From an uncultured Rikenellaceae bacterium (GTDB lineage: Bacteria > Bacteroidota > Bacteroidia > Bacteroidales > Rikenellaceae), in assembly GCA_910577285.1 (NCBI GenBank), contig CAJTLO010000009.1, positions 1-64,000 of the forward strand: DNA of 64,000 bases, read 5' to 3'. The position numbers and the translations under genes are program-made. Under the pieces are notes generated by a model, which ran no database searches, was not told where the DNA came from, and was given only the letters and a program-made list of their open reading frames with translations. Below are positions 7,509 to 16,111 of this stretch, in pieces. Positions within the stretch are counted from its first letter, which is position 1. Every line of letters starts with the position of its first letter.

Positions 7509-8731
7509 AACACAAACACTCCTTACGCATGGCCGTTGCGCTGTTGGCCGCCGCCCTCCCCTTCGTCTCCTGCCGCAAGGGAGAGTTCGTGCTGCCCTCC
7601 ACCTCCATCGAGGTGGGCGGAAGCGAATCGAACGGAGCGATCAAAGGATTCTTCCTGCTCAACGAAGGAAACATGGGCAGCAACAAGGCCTCGCTCGACT
7701 ACTACGACTACGAAACGGGCATCTACCACGTGAACATCTACCCGGAACGCAATCCCGGCGTGACCTACGAACTGGGCGACGTGGGCAACGACCTGCAAAT
7801 CTACGGCAACAAGCTCTACGCCGTAATCAATTGCAGCAACCTGGTGGAGGTGATGGATGTCGCCACCGCCCGCCACGAGGCCACCGTCTACATCCCCAAC
7901 TGCCGCTACATCGTATTCGACGACGGCTTCGCCTACATCAGTTCCTATGCCGGCCCGGTCCAGATAGACCCCGCCGCCCGACTGGGATACGTGGCCAAAG
8001 TGGATACGGCGACGATGCGGATCGTGGACACCTGCACGGTGGGCTACCAGCCCGAAGAGATGGTCGTAGCGGGCGACAAACTCTACGTGGCCAACTCGGG
8101 AGGCTACCGGGCCCCCGCCTACGACCGCACGGTCTCGGTGATCGACCTGGCGACCTTCACCGAAATCAAGAAGATAGACGTGGCCGTCAACCTCCACCGG
8201 ATGGAGGCCGACCGCTTCGGCAACATCTACGTCTCCTCGCGCGGCGACTACTACGACACCCCCTCCAAAACCTATGTCATCGACAGCCGCACGGACCGGG
8301 TGACGGAGATCCTGCACCTGCTCCCCAACAGCAACATGACCCTCTCGGGCGATTCGCTCTATGTCTACAGCAGCCAATGGAGCTGGCATACCGAAGAGTT
8401 CGCCGCCTCTTACGCGATCGTCGACACCCGGAGCAAAAAGATCGTCACTCGCAACTTCATCACCGACGGTACGGAGGCAGAGATCGCGATCCCCTACGGC
8501 ATCGCGGCCAACCCCGACAACGGCGACCTCTTCGTCACCGATGCCGGGAACTACGTGACGCCCGGCAAGGTCCACTGCTACGACCGGCACGGCCGACGCA
8601 AATGGTCGGTCACGGCGGGCGATATTCCCGCCCACATCGCCTTCACCCGCACCCGGCTCCGCCCCCTGGAGAGTCCGTCGGACACGGGATACGGACGAGT
8701 GCCCCACGCGACAACCGACAACACCTTATAA
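7505..8731 (+). CDS. btuG: BtuG-like surface lipoprotein (DUF5074 / YncE propeller)
   Basis: A compact BtuG of 408 residues. The signal peptide ends at the lipobox (PFVSC, Cys23) followed by RKGEF, and the beta-propeller follows (GAIKGFFLLNEGNMGSNKASLDYYD, then repeated blades such as NKLYAVINCSNLVEVMD, GDKLYVANSGG and GNIYVSSRGDYY). It overlaps the btuB stop by 4 nt. BtuG proteins form the lid of the BtuB barrel in Bacteroides and capture cobalamin with very high affinity. Having two BtuG-like genes around one BtuB implies either lids of different ligand preference or one lid and one accessory. The last 20 or so residues are low in complexity and may be disordered. Confidence 0.9.
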   Translation: MKHKHSLRMAVALLAAALPFVSCRKGEFVLPSTSIEVGGSESNGAIKGFFLLNEGNMGSNKASLDYYDYETGIYHVNIYPERNPGVTYELGDVGNDLQIYGNKLYAVINCSNLVEVMDVATARHEATVYIPNCRYIVFDDGFAYISSYAGPVQIDPAARLGYVAKVDTATMRIVDTCTVGYQPEEMVVAGDKLYVANSGGYRAPAYDRTVSVIDLATFTEIKKIDVAVNLHRMEADRFGNIYVSSRGDYYDTPSKTYVIDSRTDRVTEILHLLPNSNMTLSGDSLYVYSSQWSWHTEEFAASYAIVDTRSKKIVTRNFITDGTEAEIAIPYGIAANPDNGDLFVTDAGNYVTPGKVHCYDRHGRRKWSVTAGDIPAHIAFTRTRLRPLESPSDTGYGRVPHATTDNTL

Positions 8732-8733
8732 AT

Positions 8734-10485
8734 ATGAAAACGAGACGCCCGTTTACCTTCGTCGCCCTCGCGGCCCTGTGTGCAGCCGCATCGTGTACGA
8801 AAATCCCCGAAACACATGCACCCGCACCGCCGCGGATTATTCCCGAAGGCGACGAACCCATCTACCGCACCCGGGTCGCCGAACCGCTCACCCTCGCTCC
8901 GAGGGTAGAGAACGTCGGCAACGACGCCGCATACCGCTGGTCGATAGAGGGCAAGGCGGTGGGATACGCACCCTCCTTCACCTACACGGGCACGGAGGCC
9001 GGATCGGTCTACCTTCTCTTCGAAGTCGTCGCCGACAACGGACAGGCCGAAGCCGAATTGCGGATCGACGTCGTGCCGCTCCGCGCCCCCACCGTCACGC
9101 TCCCCGTCCCCCCGGCCGGCTACTCCCTCCTTCAGGGCAGCGAGATAACCCTCTCCCCGCAGGTGACCAACGCCGAAGGCGCCGCCTTCGAATGGCAGGT
9201 CGACGGCACGACCGTCTCCGCAGAACGGGAGTACACGTTCCGCGGCGAAGAAACCGGACGATACGCCCTCTCCTTCACCGCCACCAACGAGGACGGAGCC
9301 GACTCCGTAGCTTTTACCGTGCGGGTATGCACCGAGGAGCAGATGAACTTCGACTGGCGGTTCGAACAGACCGTCTACCACGTCGCCGCGGGACGCACCG
9401 CCTTCATCCGCCCCTACCGGGTGGAAAACGCCTTCGACGCCCGCTATACATGGAAGGTGAACGGCCAGCCGATCGAAGCCCCTGCCGTAGAACACCTCTA
9501 CGCCGGCCCCGCACCCGCCTGTATCCTCGCCTTCACCCCTCCCGCGGAGGGCACCTACCGGGTGGAAGCGGTCATGACCAACAGCTACGTCGAGCGCACG
9601 CAGCACTTCACGGTTCATTGCTGCCCCGCAGAAGGCACCTACCGGAGAACTCCGTCACCCGCCAGCTCGGCCCGGTGCGACAAAGTGTACGAGTTCACCG
9701 CCGCACCGGGCCAGTTCGTCAACGAACGCTACACGGCCACCGACGCGGCAATGGCCTGCGCCTATGCCCAGGAGCGGATGCGGGAGGGGGCCTACGTGTC
9801 GCTCGGCGCCTTCGGGGGCTGCCTGGTGGTGGGATTCGACCACAGCGTGGAGAACGACGGTGGCTACAACCTTCGCGTGGACGGCAACTCCTTCGAGGGG
9901 TCCTCCGAGCCGGGGATCGTATGGGTCATGCAGGACGAGAACGGCAACGGCCTGCCGGACGACACATGGTACGAACTGAAAGGAAGCGAATGGGGCGGTG
10001 CCGAAACCCGGCTCGACTACGCCGTGACCTACTACCGCCCGGCCGGGCCCGGCCAACCCGTGATATGGACCGACAACGAAGGAGGCAGCGGCCGGGTGGA
10101 GTACCTGCCCGCCTTCCACACGCAGGACTCCTACTATCCGGCCTGGATAACGGAAGACAGCTACACCCTGGTGGGCCGCAAGCTGAAGCCGCGCACCGAA
10201 ATGATCGCCGAGAACCATTGGACCTGCCACCCCTACGAATGGGGCTATGCAGACAACTTCAGCCCCGTCGACCGACTCACCGACGACGACAACCCGACCG
10301 CCGCCATCACCGGCAACCACTTCCGCATAAGCGATGCCGTGACCTACGACGGCCGGCCCGCCGAGCTGAAGTACATCGATTTCGTGAAGATTCAAACGGG
10401 CGTACAGGCCACGGTCGGATGGCTCGGAGAGCTCTCCACGGAGGTATGCGGCGTCAGCGACTACAACCTGCTCAAAGAGCGCTAA
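8734..10485 (+). CDS. PKD/Ig-repeat surface lipoprotein of the cobalamin operon
   Basis: A 583-residue lipoprotein. The signal peptide ends at the lipobox AAASC (Cys21), followed by TKIPE. Three Ig/PKD-like repeats follow, each with the pattern AxYRWSIEGKAVG / AAFEWQVDGTTVS / ARYTWKVNGQPIE, covering roughly residues 40-305. The C-terminal half (from about 320) is a different beta-rich domain with FGGCLVVGFDHSVEND, a calcium-loop-like DENGNGLPDDTWYELKGSE, and a terminal FVKIQTGVQATVGWLGELSTEVCG. This C-terminal architecture recurs in Bacteroidales cell-surface proteins beside BtuB/BtuG. A role as an additional cobalamin or corrinoid binder is plausible but inferred only from the operon. It starts 2 nt after the btuG stop, so the operon is tightly packed. 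No clear terminator was found after it. Confidence 0.82.
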   Translation: MKTRRPFTFVALAALCAAASCTKIPETHAPAPPRIIPEGDEPIYRTRVAEPLTLAPRVENVGNDAAYRWSIEGKAVGYAPSFTYTGTEAGSVYLLFEVVADNGQAEAELRIDVVPLRAPTVTLPVPPAGYSLLQGSEITLSPQVTNAEGAAFEWQVDGTTVSAEREYTFRGEETGRYALSFTATNEDGADSVAFTVRVCTEEQMNFDWRFEQTVYHVAAGRTAFIRPYRVENAFDARYTWKVNGQPIEAPAVEHLYAGPAPACILAFTPPAEGTYRVEAVMTNSYVERTQHFTVHCCPAEGTYRRTPSPASSARCDKVYEFTAAPGQFVNERYTATDAAMACAYAQERMREGAYVSLGAFGGCLVVGFDHSVENDGGYNLRVDGNSFEGSSEPGIVWVMQDENGNGLPDDTWYELKGSEWGGAETRLDYAVTYYRPAGPGQPVIWTDNEGGSGRVEYLPAFHTQDSYYPAWITEDSYTLVGRKLKPRTEMIAENHWTCHPYEWGYADNFSPVDRLTDDDNPTAAITGNHFRISDAVTYDGRPAELKYIDFVKIQTGVQATVGWLGELSTEVCGVSDYNLLKER

Positions 10486-10774
10486 ACGGGAGCGGCGCCC
10501 GAAAACGAAGCACCCGATGCCGTTTTCCGGAGACATCGCACCGCACCCATGAAAGATGCCGACCGCAGGTACGGGAAGGGGATCTACCCGTTATTTGCCA
10601 TAACTCCCCCTTCCCGCCGGCGGCGGTACGCTTTCTCTCGCGACGCACTCCGTCCCGTGCAAGGTTACCGCATTTTTTCTCAATCCAACACAACATTGAT
10701 TATCAATATAATACACAGAAAAATAACTTTTTAAAGTCCCTGACACTATTTTCCAGAGCAAAGAGAGCATAGTT

Positions 10775-10791
10775 TTGGCACGGCTTTTGTT
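10775..10791 (+). promoter_or_regulatory. sigma-54 (RpoN)-like -24/-12 promoter
   Basis: TTGGCACGGCTTTTGTT matches the sigma-54 consensus TTGGCACG-N4-TTGCW except for T in place of the C of the -12 GC. The GG and GT dinucleotides are separated by exactly 10 nt. It lies 40 nt upstream of the copper-storage-type gene. An enhancer-binding site was not identified. Confidence 0.55.
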
Positions 10792-10830
10792 TTTAGATAG
10801 ACAGAACAACCCCAAAAGAGACATACAACT

Positions 10831-11175
10831 ATGGAAGATAATACTTTACTGCTCTTGAACAGCATCTACGAATGCCAGTCGGCTTGCAAATATTGCTTCA
10901 ACGCTTGCCTCGAAGAAGAAAATATCGACATGTTGAGGCAATGTATCAAACAGACGGTCCAGTGTGCCGAGATATGCGAACACACGGCCTCGTCGCTCGC
11001 CTACACCGGCGACTTCACCCACGACGTACTGGGCATCTGCATCCAGGCCTGCGAAGCATGTGCGGCAGCATGCCGTCAACATTCGCACCTCCATTGCCTG
11101 GAGTGCGCAAAAGCTTGCAGCGAATGCGCAGCAGCCTGCAGGCAGTACCTCGACGAATACCGTCAAATAGCGTAA
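10831..11175 (+). CDS. Cys-rich four-helix bundle copper-binding protein (Csp3/DUF326-like)
   Basis: A 114-residue protein with 16 cysteines arranged as CxxxC/CxxC pairs along four predicted helices (ECQSACKYCFNAC, CIKQTVQCAEIC, CIQACEACAAAC, CLECAKACSECAAAC). This is the signature of the DUF326 / Csp family, whose members line the core of a four-helix bundle with Cys and store many Cu(I) ions. No signal peptide is present, so it should be cytosolic like Csp3. The ATG at 10831 follows a sigma-54-like promoter. The gene stands alone, but a copper chaperone/ATPase and an AraC regulator lie 10 kb downstream, suggesting regional investment in copper defence. Metal identity is inferred from the family. 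Confidence 0.88.
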   Translation: MEDNTLLLLNSIYECQSACKYCFNACLEEENIDMLRQCIKQTVQCAEICEHTASSLAYTGDFTHDVLGICIQACEACAAACRQHSHLHCLECAKACSECAAACRQYLDEYRQIA

Positions 11176-11265
11176 ATACAGAACGATATACCCCGTTCAC
11201 CCCTCCACGACAAACGTTTTACGGAAAAATATTCCTAAAAATATTTAAGAATATTATTAAAATAA

Positions 11266-11297
11266 TTTGGAAAGTCAGGAATAGCAGTTTATCTTTG
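11266..11297 (+). promoter_or_regulatory. housekeeping promoter of candidate small RNA 1
   Basis: TTTG (11266-11269), 20 nt, then TATCTTTG (11290-11297): an exact match to the Bacteroidota TTTG-N19-21-TAnnTTTG promoter. No protein gene follows it. Confidence 0.75.
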
Positions 11298-11302
11298 CAG
11301 CG

Positions 11303-11393
11303 AAGTTTTAAGGTTCATTTTAGGTTAGTAGTTTTAGGTTAGTGAAGGAAATACGGTCCGAGGATTCTATCCCGACCGCGTTTCCTTTTTTTT
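11303..11393 (+). ncRNA. candidate small RNA 1 with tandem TTAGGTTAG
   Basis: A stand-alone unit consisting of a consensus promoter, about 90 nt of non-coding sequence and a strong terminator. It contains two identical TTAGGTTAG boxes at 11320-11328 and 11334-11342, separated by 5 nt. Two 9-nt sites in the second candidate RNA (63212-63220 and 63226-63234) can pair with both boxes at the same spacing. There is no convincing open frame or ribosome-binding region. The 5' end is estimated from the -7 box. Confidence 0.55.
11346..11393 (+). terminator. intrinsic terminator of candidate small RNA 1
   Basis: AAGGAAATACGGTC pairs with GACCGCGTTTCCTT (one mismatch area, G-T allowed) around an inner GGAT/ATCC hairpin, followed by eight Ts. 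Confidence 0.8.
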
Positions 11394-11826
11394 ATCCCTA
11401 CCTGCACCCGGCAAATGCTCCGCGCAGGCAGAGCGCTCCCTGCATCGGCACCCTCGCTAATCTCCCCGCCCTTGCCCCTCTCCGCTCCAACAGCCACTCG
11501 CCCGCTCCCCCTCACCGCCCACCCGCCGTTTTCGCCCTATCCGGTCCGTCGCCTCGATCGGGCATACGCCCCACACACCTCTGCCTGCCCGCAATCTTTT
11601 CGTCTCGCCCGCTCTGCCTCTTCTGTTCCGACAGACACCCCCTATCGTTTCATCGGCTGCCGTATTCCTCCCCACCGCAGCCATTCCATCGATTTAATCG
11701 GTACGACCCATCTTTCGGTAGCGCGACAATGCGTACTACCCATCGAACCGACAAAAAAACAACAATCTGACCTACAATAAATTAACACACAAACCACTGC
11801 TTTTATCGAAAAAAATACGCGAAAAA
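11394..11826. other. intergenic, no feature seen
   Basis: C-rich and then AT-rich sequence between the small RNA and the tRNA promoter. The open frames have unnatural composition (long Pro/Ser/Arg runs) and I see no gene. Confidence 0.5.
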
Positions 11827-11857
11827 TTCGTTCGATTCCATTTTTTGCGTATATTTG
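11827..11857 (+). promoter_or_regulatory. promoter of tRNA-Leu
   Basis: TTCG, 19 nt, then TATATTTG (11850-11857), ending 42 nt upstream of the tRNA 5' end. The -7 box is consensus and the -33 box is one base off TTTG. Confidence 0.65.
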
Positions 11858-11899
11858 CACTCCGTTCAGGGAAACCAAACCCCGAATGCTACCGGCCAC

Positions 11900-11983
11900 G
11901 CCCAGGTGGTGGAATTGGTAGACACGCTAGTTTCAGGTACTAGTGCTAGTGATAGTGTGCAGGTTCGAGTCCTGTCCTGGGCA
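11900..11983 (+). tRNA. tRNA-Leu(CAG)
   Basis: A class II tRNA of 84 nt. The acceptor arms GCCCAGG / CCTGGGC pair perfectly. The D-arm region TGGAATTGGTAGACA is typical of tRNA-Leu, the anticodon stem CTAGT/ACTAG encloses TTCAGGT with anticodon CAG, a variable arm follows, and the T-arm carries GGTTCGAGTCC. The discriminator is A and CCA is not encoded. A terminator follows within 5 nt. Confidence 0.96.
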
Positions 11984-11987
11984 CAAT

Positions 11988-12018
11988 AACTCCGCTGAAA
12001 TTCAGCGGAGTTTTTTTT
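11988..12018 (+). terminator. intrinsic terminator of tRNA-Leu
   Basis: AACTCCGCTGA / TCAGCGGAGTT forms an 11-bp stem with an AAT loop and is followed by a run of Ts. Confidence 0.9.
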
Positions 12019-12351
12019 CAAAAAATCGCACACTCACCTCCCTTCTTCCGCCCCTTATGACGGCGCATCGTTGCGTATCCGCCCCCGCACCCGCAGAAGC
12101 ACGCCCCCTGCAGAAAAGCTCCCAAAATGCCTGTAAAATATCCGGCCTATCCTCAACAGCCCCTCCTCCCGCGGCGGGAGCACGTTCGATCGGACAAGAA
12201 TGCAACGCCGGAAACGGAAACGACAGCACCAGGAATTCCCGAACAGACAGGAAAGGGAAATCCGGCGAACCGTTCCGCCGGCACGACACGTCCTCCCGTC
12301 GGGCGGCGGGACAAGGCCCGCATCGCCCGACAGGATTAAATCCGACGGATT

Positions 12352-12384
12352 TTTGCATATACGGGGAGAAAGTACGTATTTTTG
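12352..12384 (+). promoter_or_regulatory. promoter candidate for the hydrogenase operon
   Basis: TTTG (12352-12355), 21 nt, then TATTTTTG (12377-12384). It would give a leader of about 265 nt before the first ATG at 12654. That leader (12385-12653) shows no gene, and I did not recognise a riboswitch in it. 12019-12351 is also empty. Confidence 0.5.
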
Positions 12385-12653
12385 CGGCAGAAAAACCGAA
12401 AATACGACACAGACAACAGCAGAGGTATCGTAGCGCAACGGGGAGCAACACCTCCGCAGAGCGCAGCCGGGAAGCGGAAGGAACGCCCGCCCCGGCGGAG
12501 CGGACGAAAAAACCGCGGCACCGAAAGAGCGTACGAACGGCAGGAACATGCGAAGGAGTATTTCCTCCGCAATTATTGGTGTTTTTTCGACGTTATGTAG
12601 ACAACTATTACTATTTTTATAGCAAGGAAAAACCTAAAGCCTACCGGAAAACC

Positions 12654-12899
12654 ATGGAAAAACGGCGCATCAGCATTTGCCTGGGCAGTTCCTGCTTCGC
12701 ACGCGGGAACAACGCCAACAGGGCGGTCGTCAAAGAGTTCCTCGCCGAGCGGGGACTCGACGCGGAAGTAACCTTTACGGGACAGTTGTGCGAGAACATG
12801 TGCAACAAAGGCCCCGTCATCCGCATCGACGACCAGGTCTACGAAGAGGTGAACCTGTCGCTGCTCCACAAGATACTTGAAGAGGAATTCGCATGCTAA
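12654..12899 (+). CDS. thioredoxin-like [2Fe-2S] ferredoxin domain protein
   Basis: An 81-residue protein with the NuoE/thioredoxin-like [2Fe-2S] fold: MEKRRISICLGSSCF supplies C-x4-C and TGQLCENMC supplies C-x3-C, the four-Cys pattern of this family. It is a stand-alone version of the subunit that passes electrons in HydC/NuoE-type complexes. It opens the operon and its stop overlaps the start of the sensor-type hydrogenase by 7 nt (ATGCTAA), so the two are translationally coupled. A paralogue is encoded at 15857 directly before the catalytic hydrogenase, so each hydrogenase-like protein has its own small 2Fe-2S partner. Electron transfer to the neighbouring protein is inferred. Confidence 0.9.
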   Translation: MEKRRISICLGSSCFARGNNANRAVVKEFLAERGLDAEVTFTGQLCENMCNKGPVIRIDDQVYEEVNLSLLHKILEEEFAC

Positions 12900-14611
12900 G
12901 GCCCGTATACACAGAACCGGAAAACTGCCAGGATTGCTACAAATGCATCCGGGAGTGCCCAGTGAAGGCGATCAGGATCGAGAACAACAAAGCCTCCATC
13001 CTGGCCGAACGCTGCGTGTACTGCGGCCATTGCACCCAGGTGTGTCCTACCGGCGCCAAAAAGATACGCGACGGCCTGACGCGGGCGAAGCTCGTCGTTT
13101 CCAAACATCCGGGCAGGATGTACCTCTCGCTCGCCCCGTCCTACGTGAGCGAGTTCGGCGACATCCCCACGGCCAGCCTGATCGGTGCCATCAAGCGCCT
13201 CGGTTTCGCGGGCGTATCGGAAACCGCCCTGGGAGCGGAACTGGTGACCGCAGCGACGGAACGGTTCCTGGCATCGGCCCCTCCGGGGATCTACCTTTCG
13301 TCGGCCTGCCCGGTGGCGGTGGACTACATCCGCAAATACGCGCCCGACCTGGTGCCCGACATCACCCCGATCGTTTCACCCATGATCGCCCACGCCAAGA
13401 TGCTGAAGGAGCTCTACGGCGAGCAGATCAAGATCATATTCGCCGGTCCGTGCATCGGCAAAAAGTCGGAAGCCGACGCCTACGGCGGTCTGGTGGAAGT
13501 GGCCATCACTTTCAAGGAGCTGCGGAGCTGGTTCGAGCGGGAAGGCATCGACCCGTCCCAAATGCCGACCGACGGAGGCGAGGAGTTCGTCCCCTACCGC
13601 TCCGGTGCAGGGGCGATGTATCCGGTGGAGGGAGGCATGCTCGCCGGATTCCGTTCGCCGGGCCGGGGAGCCGCGCACATGGCCTTCTCCGACCTGCCCA
13701 CCATCCGGGATATCCTCGGACGACTCGGCGACGACAACCGCCGTCCCGACACGCTCTTCTTGGAGCTGCTCGCCTGCAAAGGCGGCTGCATCAACGGTCC
13801 GGCGCAACTCAAGCCCACGTCGCTCGCCCTCAAACGGTACGACATCCTGGACCGGTACAAAGTCGGAAACCCCGTCCGGGACCTCGGCCATCTGGACCTG
13901 CATGCCGCATTTACGGCCGATCCGCAGGAGCGGAAGAACGCCCACCCCGAATACCGGATCAAAGAGGCCCTGGCGGCCATCGGCAAGACGACCTCCGCCG
14001 ACGAACTCAACTGCAGTTCGTGCGGCTACGACACCTGCCGCGACTTCGCGGCGGCCCTGCTGGAAGGACGCGCCGAGGACAACATGTGCGCCTCGTACAT
14101 GCGGAAGGTGGCCCACGACAAGGCCACGGCACTGCTGCAAAAGATACCCGCCGGCGTGGTGATCGTAAACGACGAGCTGAAGATAGTCGACATGAACCGC
14201 ACCTTCGCCGCCTGCATGGGCGAAGAGACGCTGGGGGTTTACGACATGTTCCCGGGCATGGAGGGGGCTTCGCTCAAGGGGCTCTGCCCGTTCGAGGCCC
14301 TGTTCCGCACCGTGCTCGCCACGGGCGAGGAGCTCCGCGAACGGCGCATCGCTGAAGGCGACCGCACATGGCTGCTCTCCATCTACAACATCAGGCCCCA
14401 GAAACAGGTCTTCGGCCTGTTGCAGAACCTACACGAACCCACGGTACGCAAGGAGTGGATGGTGGAGAAGACCCGCGAAGTGATCCGCAACCACATGCAG
14501 ACCGTACAGCGCGTGGCCGGCCTGCTGGGCGAAAACGCCGCCTATACCGATGCGACGCTGCGTTCCATCATGGAGGCGTACGACAAACCGGGCGACAAGG
14601 GCGCGAACTGA
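12893..14611 (+). CDS. sensor-type [FeFe]-hydrogenase with C-terminal PAS domain (HydS-like)
   Basis: A protein of 572 residues. The N-terminus holds two 4Fe-4S motifs (CYKCIRECPVKAI, CVYCGHCTQVCPTGAK), then an H-cluster domain with altered signatures: L1 reads SSACPVAVD instead of TSCCPxW, L2 reads GPCIGKKSEAD, and L3 reads ELLACKGGCINGP. A further Cys cluster (CSSCGYDTCRDFA) and a PAS domain (IPAGVVIVNDELKIVDMNRTFAAC) follow, and the end is helical. This layout matches group C hydrogenases, which are thought to sense hydrogen rather than turn it over. The adjoining SpoIIE-type phosphatase gives it a plausible output. Replacement of the first L1 Cys by Ala is what I see directly; the sensory role is from family and operon. 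Confidence 0.9.
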   Translation: MLRPVYTEPENCQDCYKCIRECPVKAIRIENNKASILAERCVYCGHCTQVCPTGAKKIRDGLTRAKLVVSKHPGRMYLSLAPSYVSEFGDIPTASLIGAIKRLGFAGVSETALGAELVTAATERFLASAPPGIYLSSACPVAVDYIRKYAPDLVPDITPIVSPMIAHAKMLKELYGEQIKIIFAGPCIGKKSEADAYGGLVEVAITFKELRSWFEREGIDPSQMPTDGGEEFVPYRSGAGAMYPVEGGMLAGFRSPGRGAAHMAFSDLPTIRDILGRLGDDNRRPDTLFLELLACKGGCINGPAQLKPTSLALKRYDILDRYKVGNPVRDLGHLDLHAAFTADPQERKNAHPEYRIKEALAAIGKTTSADELNCSSCGYDTCRDFAAALLEGRAEDNMCASYMRKVAHDKATALLQKIPAGVVIVNDELKIVDMNRTFAACMGEETLGVYDMFPGMEGASLKGLCPFEALFRTVLATGEELRERRIAEGDRTWLLSIYNIRPQKQVFGLLQNLHEPTVRKEWMVEKTREVIRNHMQTVQRVAGLLGENAAYTDATLRSIMEAYDKPGDKGAN

Positions 14612-14628
14612 TTTAACACCTGCGAAAA

Positions 14629-15813
14629 GTGAGGGTCAACGGAGATTTCATAGAGGTCGATTGTTTCCAGAAAAACAAGGGAGACAACATCGTATGCGGC
14701 GACTCCTTCGTATCGCACAAGTTCAAGGAGGAGGGACGCGTCATCAGCGTACTCTCCGACGGACTGGGCAGCGGCATCAAGGCGAGCGTACTCTCGACCA
14801 TGACCTCCTCGATGCTGCTCAACTTTTCGATGATGAACGAAGACATCACCTCGGCCGCGGCATCGATCATCAAGACGCTGCCGCGGGACGAGGTGCGCAA
14901 GATAAGTTACTCGACTTTCTGCCTCTGCGACATCGACTGCTTCGGCAACACGCGGATCGCGGAGTACGAAAACCCGGCCTACTACCTCTTCCGGGGCGGC
15001 CAGTTCGTGGAGGTGGAGAAACGCCGGATACCCGTCCGGCGCGACGATATGGGCCAAACGGCCATGTGGCTCTCGGAATTCGCCATGGAAAAAGAGGATC
15101 GGATCATCTTTTTCAGCGACGGCGTCAGCCAGTCGGGCATGGGCAACCGCCACATGCCTTTCGGCTGGGAGGAGGGCGCGAAGGCATTCATCCGGGAGTG
15201 CGTGGCGCAGAATCCGTCGATCTCGGCCAAGGAGCTGGCTCGCCGGGTGGTCATCGAGTCGGAGAAGAACGACGGCTACACGCTCAAGGACGACACGAGC
15301 TGCTGCGTCATCTACATGCGTAAGCCGCGCAACCTGCTCGTCTGCACGGGACCGCCCTTCGACGAGAAGAACGACGCCTACCTGAGCAAACTCGTGACCG
15401 AGTTTCCGGGGCGGAAGATCATCTGCGGAGGGACGACGGCCAACATCCTCGCCCGCGAAACGGGCCGGGAGATCACCCTCGATATGGACGGGCTGGAACC
15501 GGACCTTCCGCCGGCTTCGCGCATGGAGGGCATCGACCTGATTACGGAAGGCATCCTCACCCTGAGCCGGGTGGAGAGCCTGCTCTCGGGCGAAGGCGGC
15601 GAGGGGCAACGCCGGGGAGGACCTGCCGACCGCATCCTGGAGATGCTCGCCGACAGCGACAAGATCACCTTCCTGGTAGGCACGCGCATCAACATCGCCC
15701 ACCAGGACCCCACCCTGCCGGTGGAGCTGGAGATCCGCCGCAACGTGGTCAAGAAGATCAAGACGCTGCTCGAGACCAAATGGCTGAAAGACGTGGACAT
15801 TACGTATTTGTAG
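14629..15813 (+). CDS. SpoIIE/PP2C-type serine phosphatase of the hydrogenase operon
   Basis: A cytoplasmic protein of 394 residues that starts with GTG at 14629, 17 nt after the sensor hydrogenase. The first 230 residues show the PPM/SpoIIE phosphatase pattern: CGDSFVSHKF, SVLSDGLGSGIKASVLSTM (the metal-binding Asp-Gly motif), RIIFFSDGVSQSG, and DDTSCCVIYM. The C-terminal 150 residues (LLVCTGPPFDEKNDAYLSKLVTEFPGRKIICGG onward) form a separate domain recurrent in this kind of hydrogenase-linked phosphatase. Together with the PAS-containing sensor, the gene suggests a hydrogen- or redox-responsive phosphorylation switch. The target is unknown; no anti-sigma factor or STAS protein is encoded in the window. 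Confidence 0.87.
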   Translation: MRVNGDFIEVDCFQKNKGDNIVCGDSFVSHKFKEEGRVISVLSDGLGSGIKASVLSTMTSSMLLNFSMMNEDITSAAASIIKTLPRDEVRKISYSTFCLCDIDCFGNTRIAEYENPAYYLFRGGQFVEVEKRRIPVRRDDMGQTAMWLSEFAMEKEDRIIFFSDGVSQSGMGNRHMPFGWEEGAKAFIRECVAQNPSISAKELARRVVIESEKNDGYTLKDDTSCCVIYMRKPRNLLVCTGPPFDEKNDAYLSKLVTEFPGRKIICGGTTANILARETGREITLDMDGLEPDLPPASRMEGIDLITEGILTLSRVESLLSGEGGEGQRRGGPADRILEMLADSDKITFLVGTRINIAHQDPTLPVELEIRRNVVKKIKTLLETKWLKDVDITYL

Positions 15814-15856
15814 AAACAAGGACCTGAAACACTTTAAATAAATGGCTTGAAGAACT

Positions 15857-16111
15857 ATGGGTAAAATCGAAGTAAAAATCTGTATGGGCACGATGTGCTA
15901 CGTCATGGGCGGTGCCGAGTTGAAAGCGGCGATCGACTCCCTGCCTCAGGATGAGCAGGAAAAGATCCAGGTCAGCTACTCTCCGTGCCTGGGAATGTGT
16001 AACGACGGCGGCGAACCCCCGTACGTACAGATCAACGGCCGCACGATAGCCCGCGTAAGTACTACTGGACTCATACAAATATTAAAGGAAGAATTGCACA
16101 ATGCTTTATGA
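15857..16111 (+). CDS. thioredoxin-like [2Fe-2S] ferredoxin domain protein, second copy
   Basis: An 84-residue paralogue of the protein at 12654. MGKIEVKICMGTMCY supplies C-x4-C and YSPCLGMC supplies C-x3-C, the 2Fe-2S ligands. The C-terminus (YVQINGRTIARVSTTGLIQILKEE) fits the thioredoxin-like fold. The last 11 nt overlap the start of the hydrogenase gene, which suggests a fixed partnership with it. It probably transfers electrons to or from the hydrogenase N-terminal clusters; the other redox partner is not encoded nearby. Confidence 0.9.
   Translation: MGKIEVKICMGTMCYVMGGAELKAAIDSLPQDEQEKIQVSYSPCLGMCNDGGEPPYVQINGRTIARVSTTGLIQILKEELHNAL

Noticed and set aside
12385..12653. Riboswitch or tRNA-like element in the hydrogenase leader
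   Set aside because: A GGTATCGTAGCGCAACGG segment looked tRNA-like at first, but no cloverleaf or known aptamer core can be built from it by eye.
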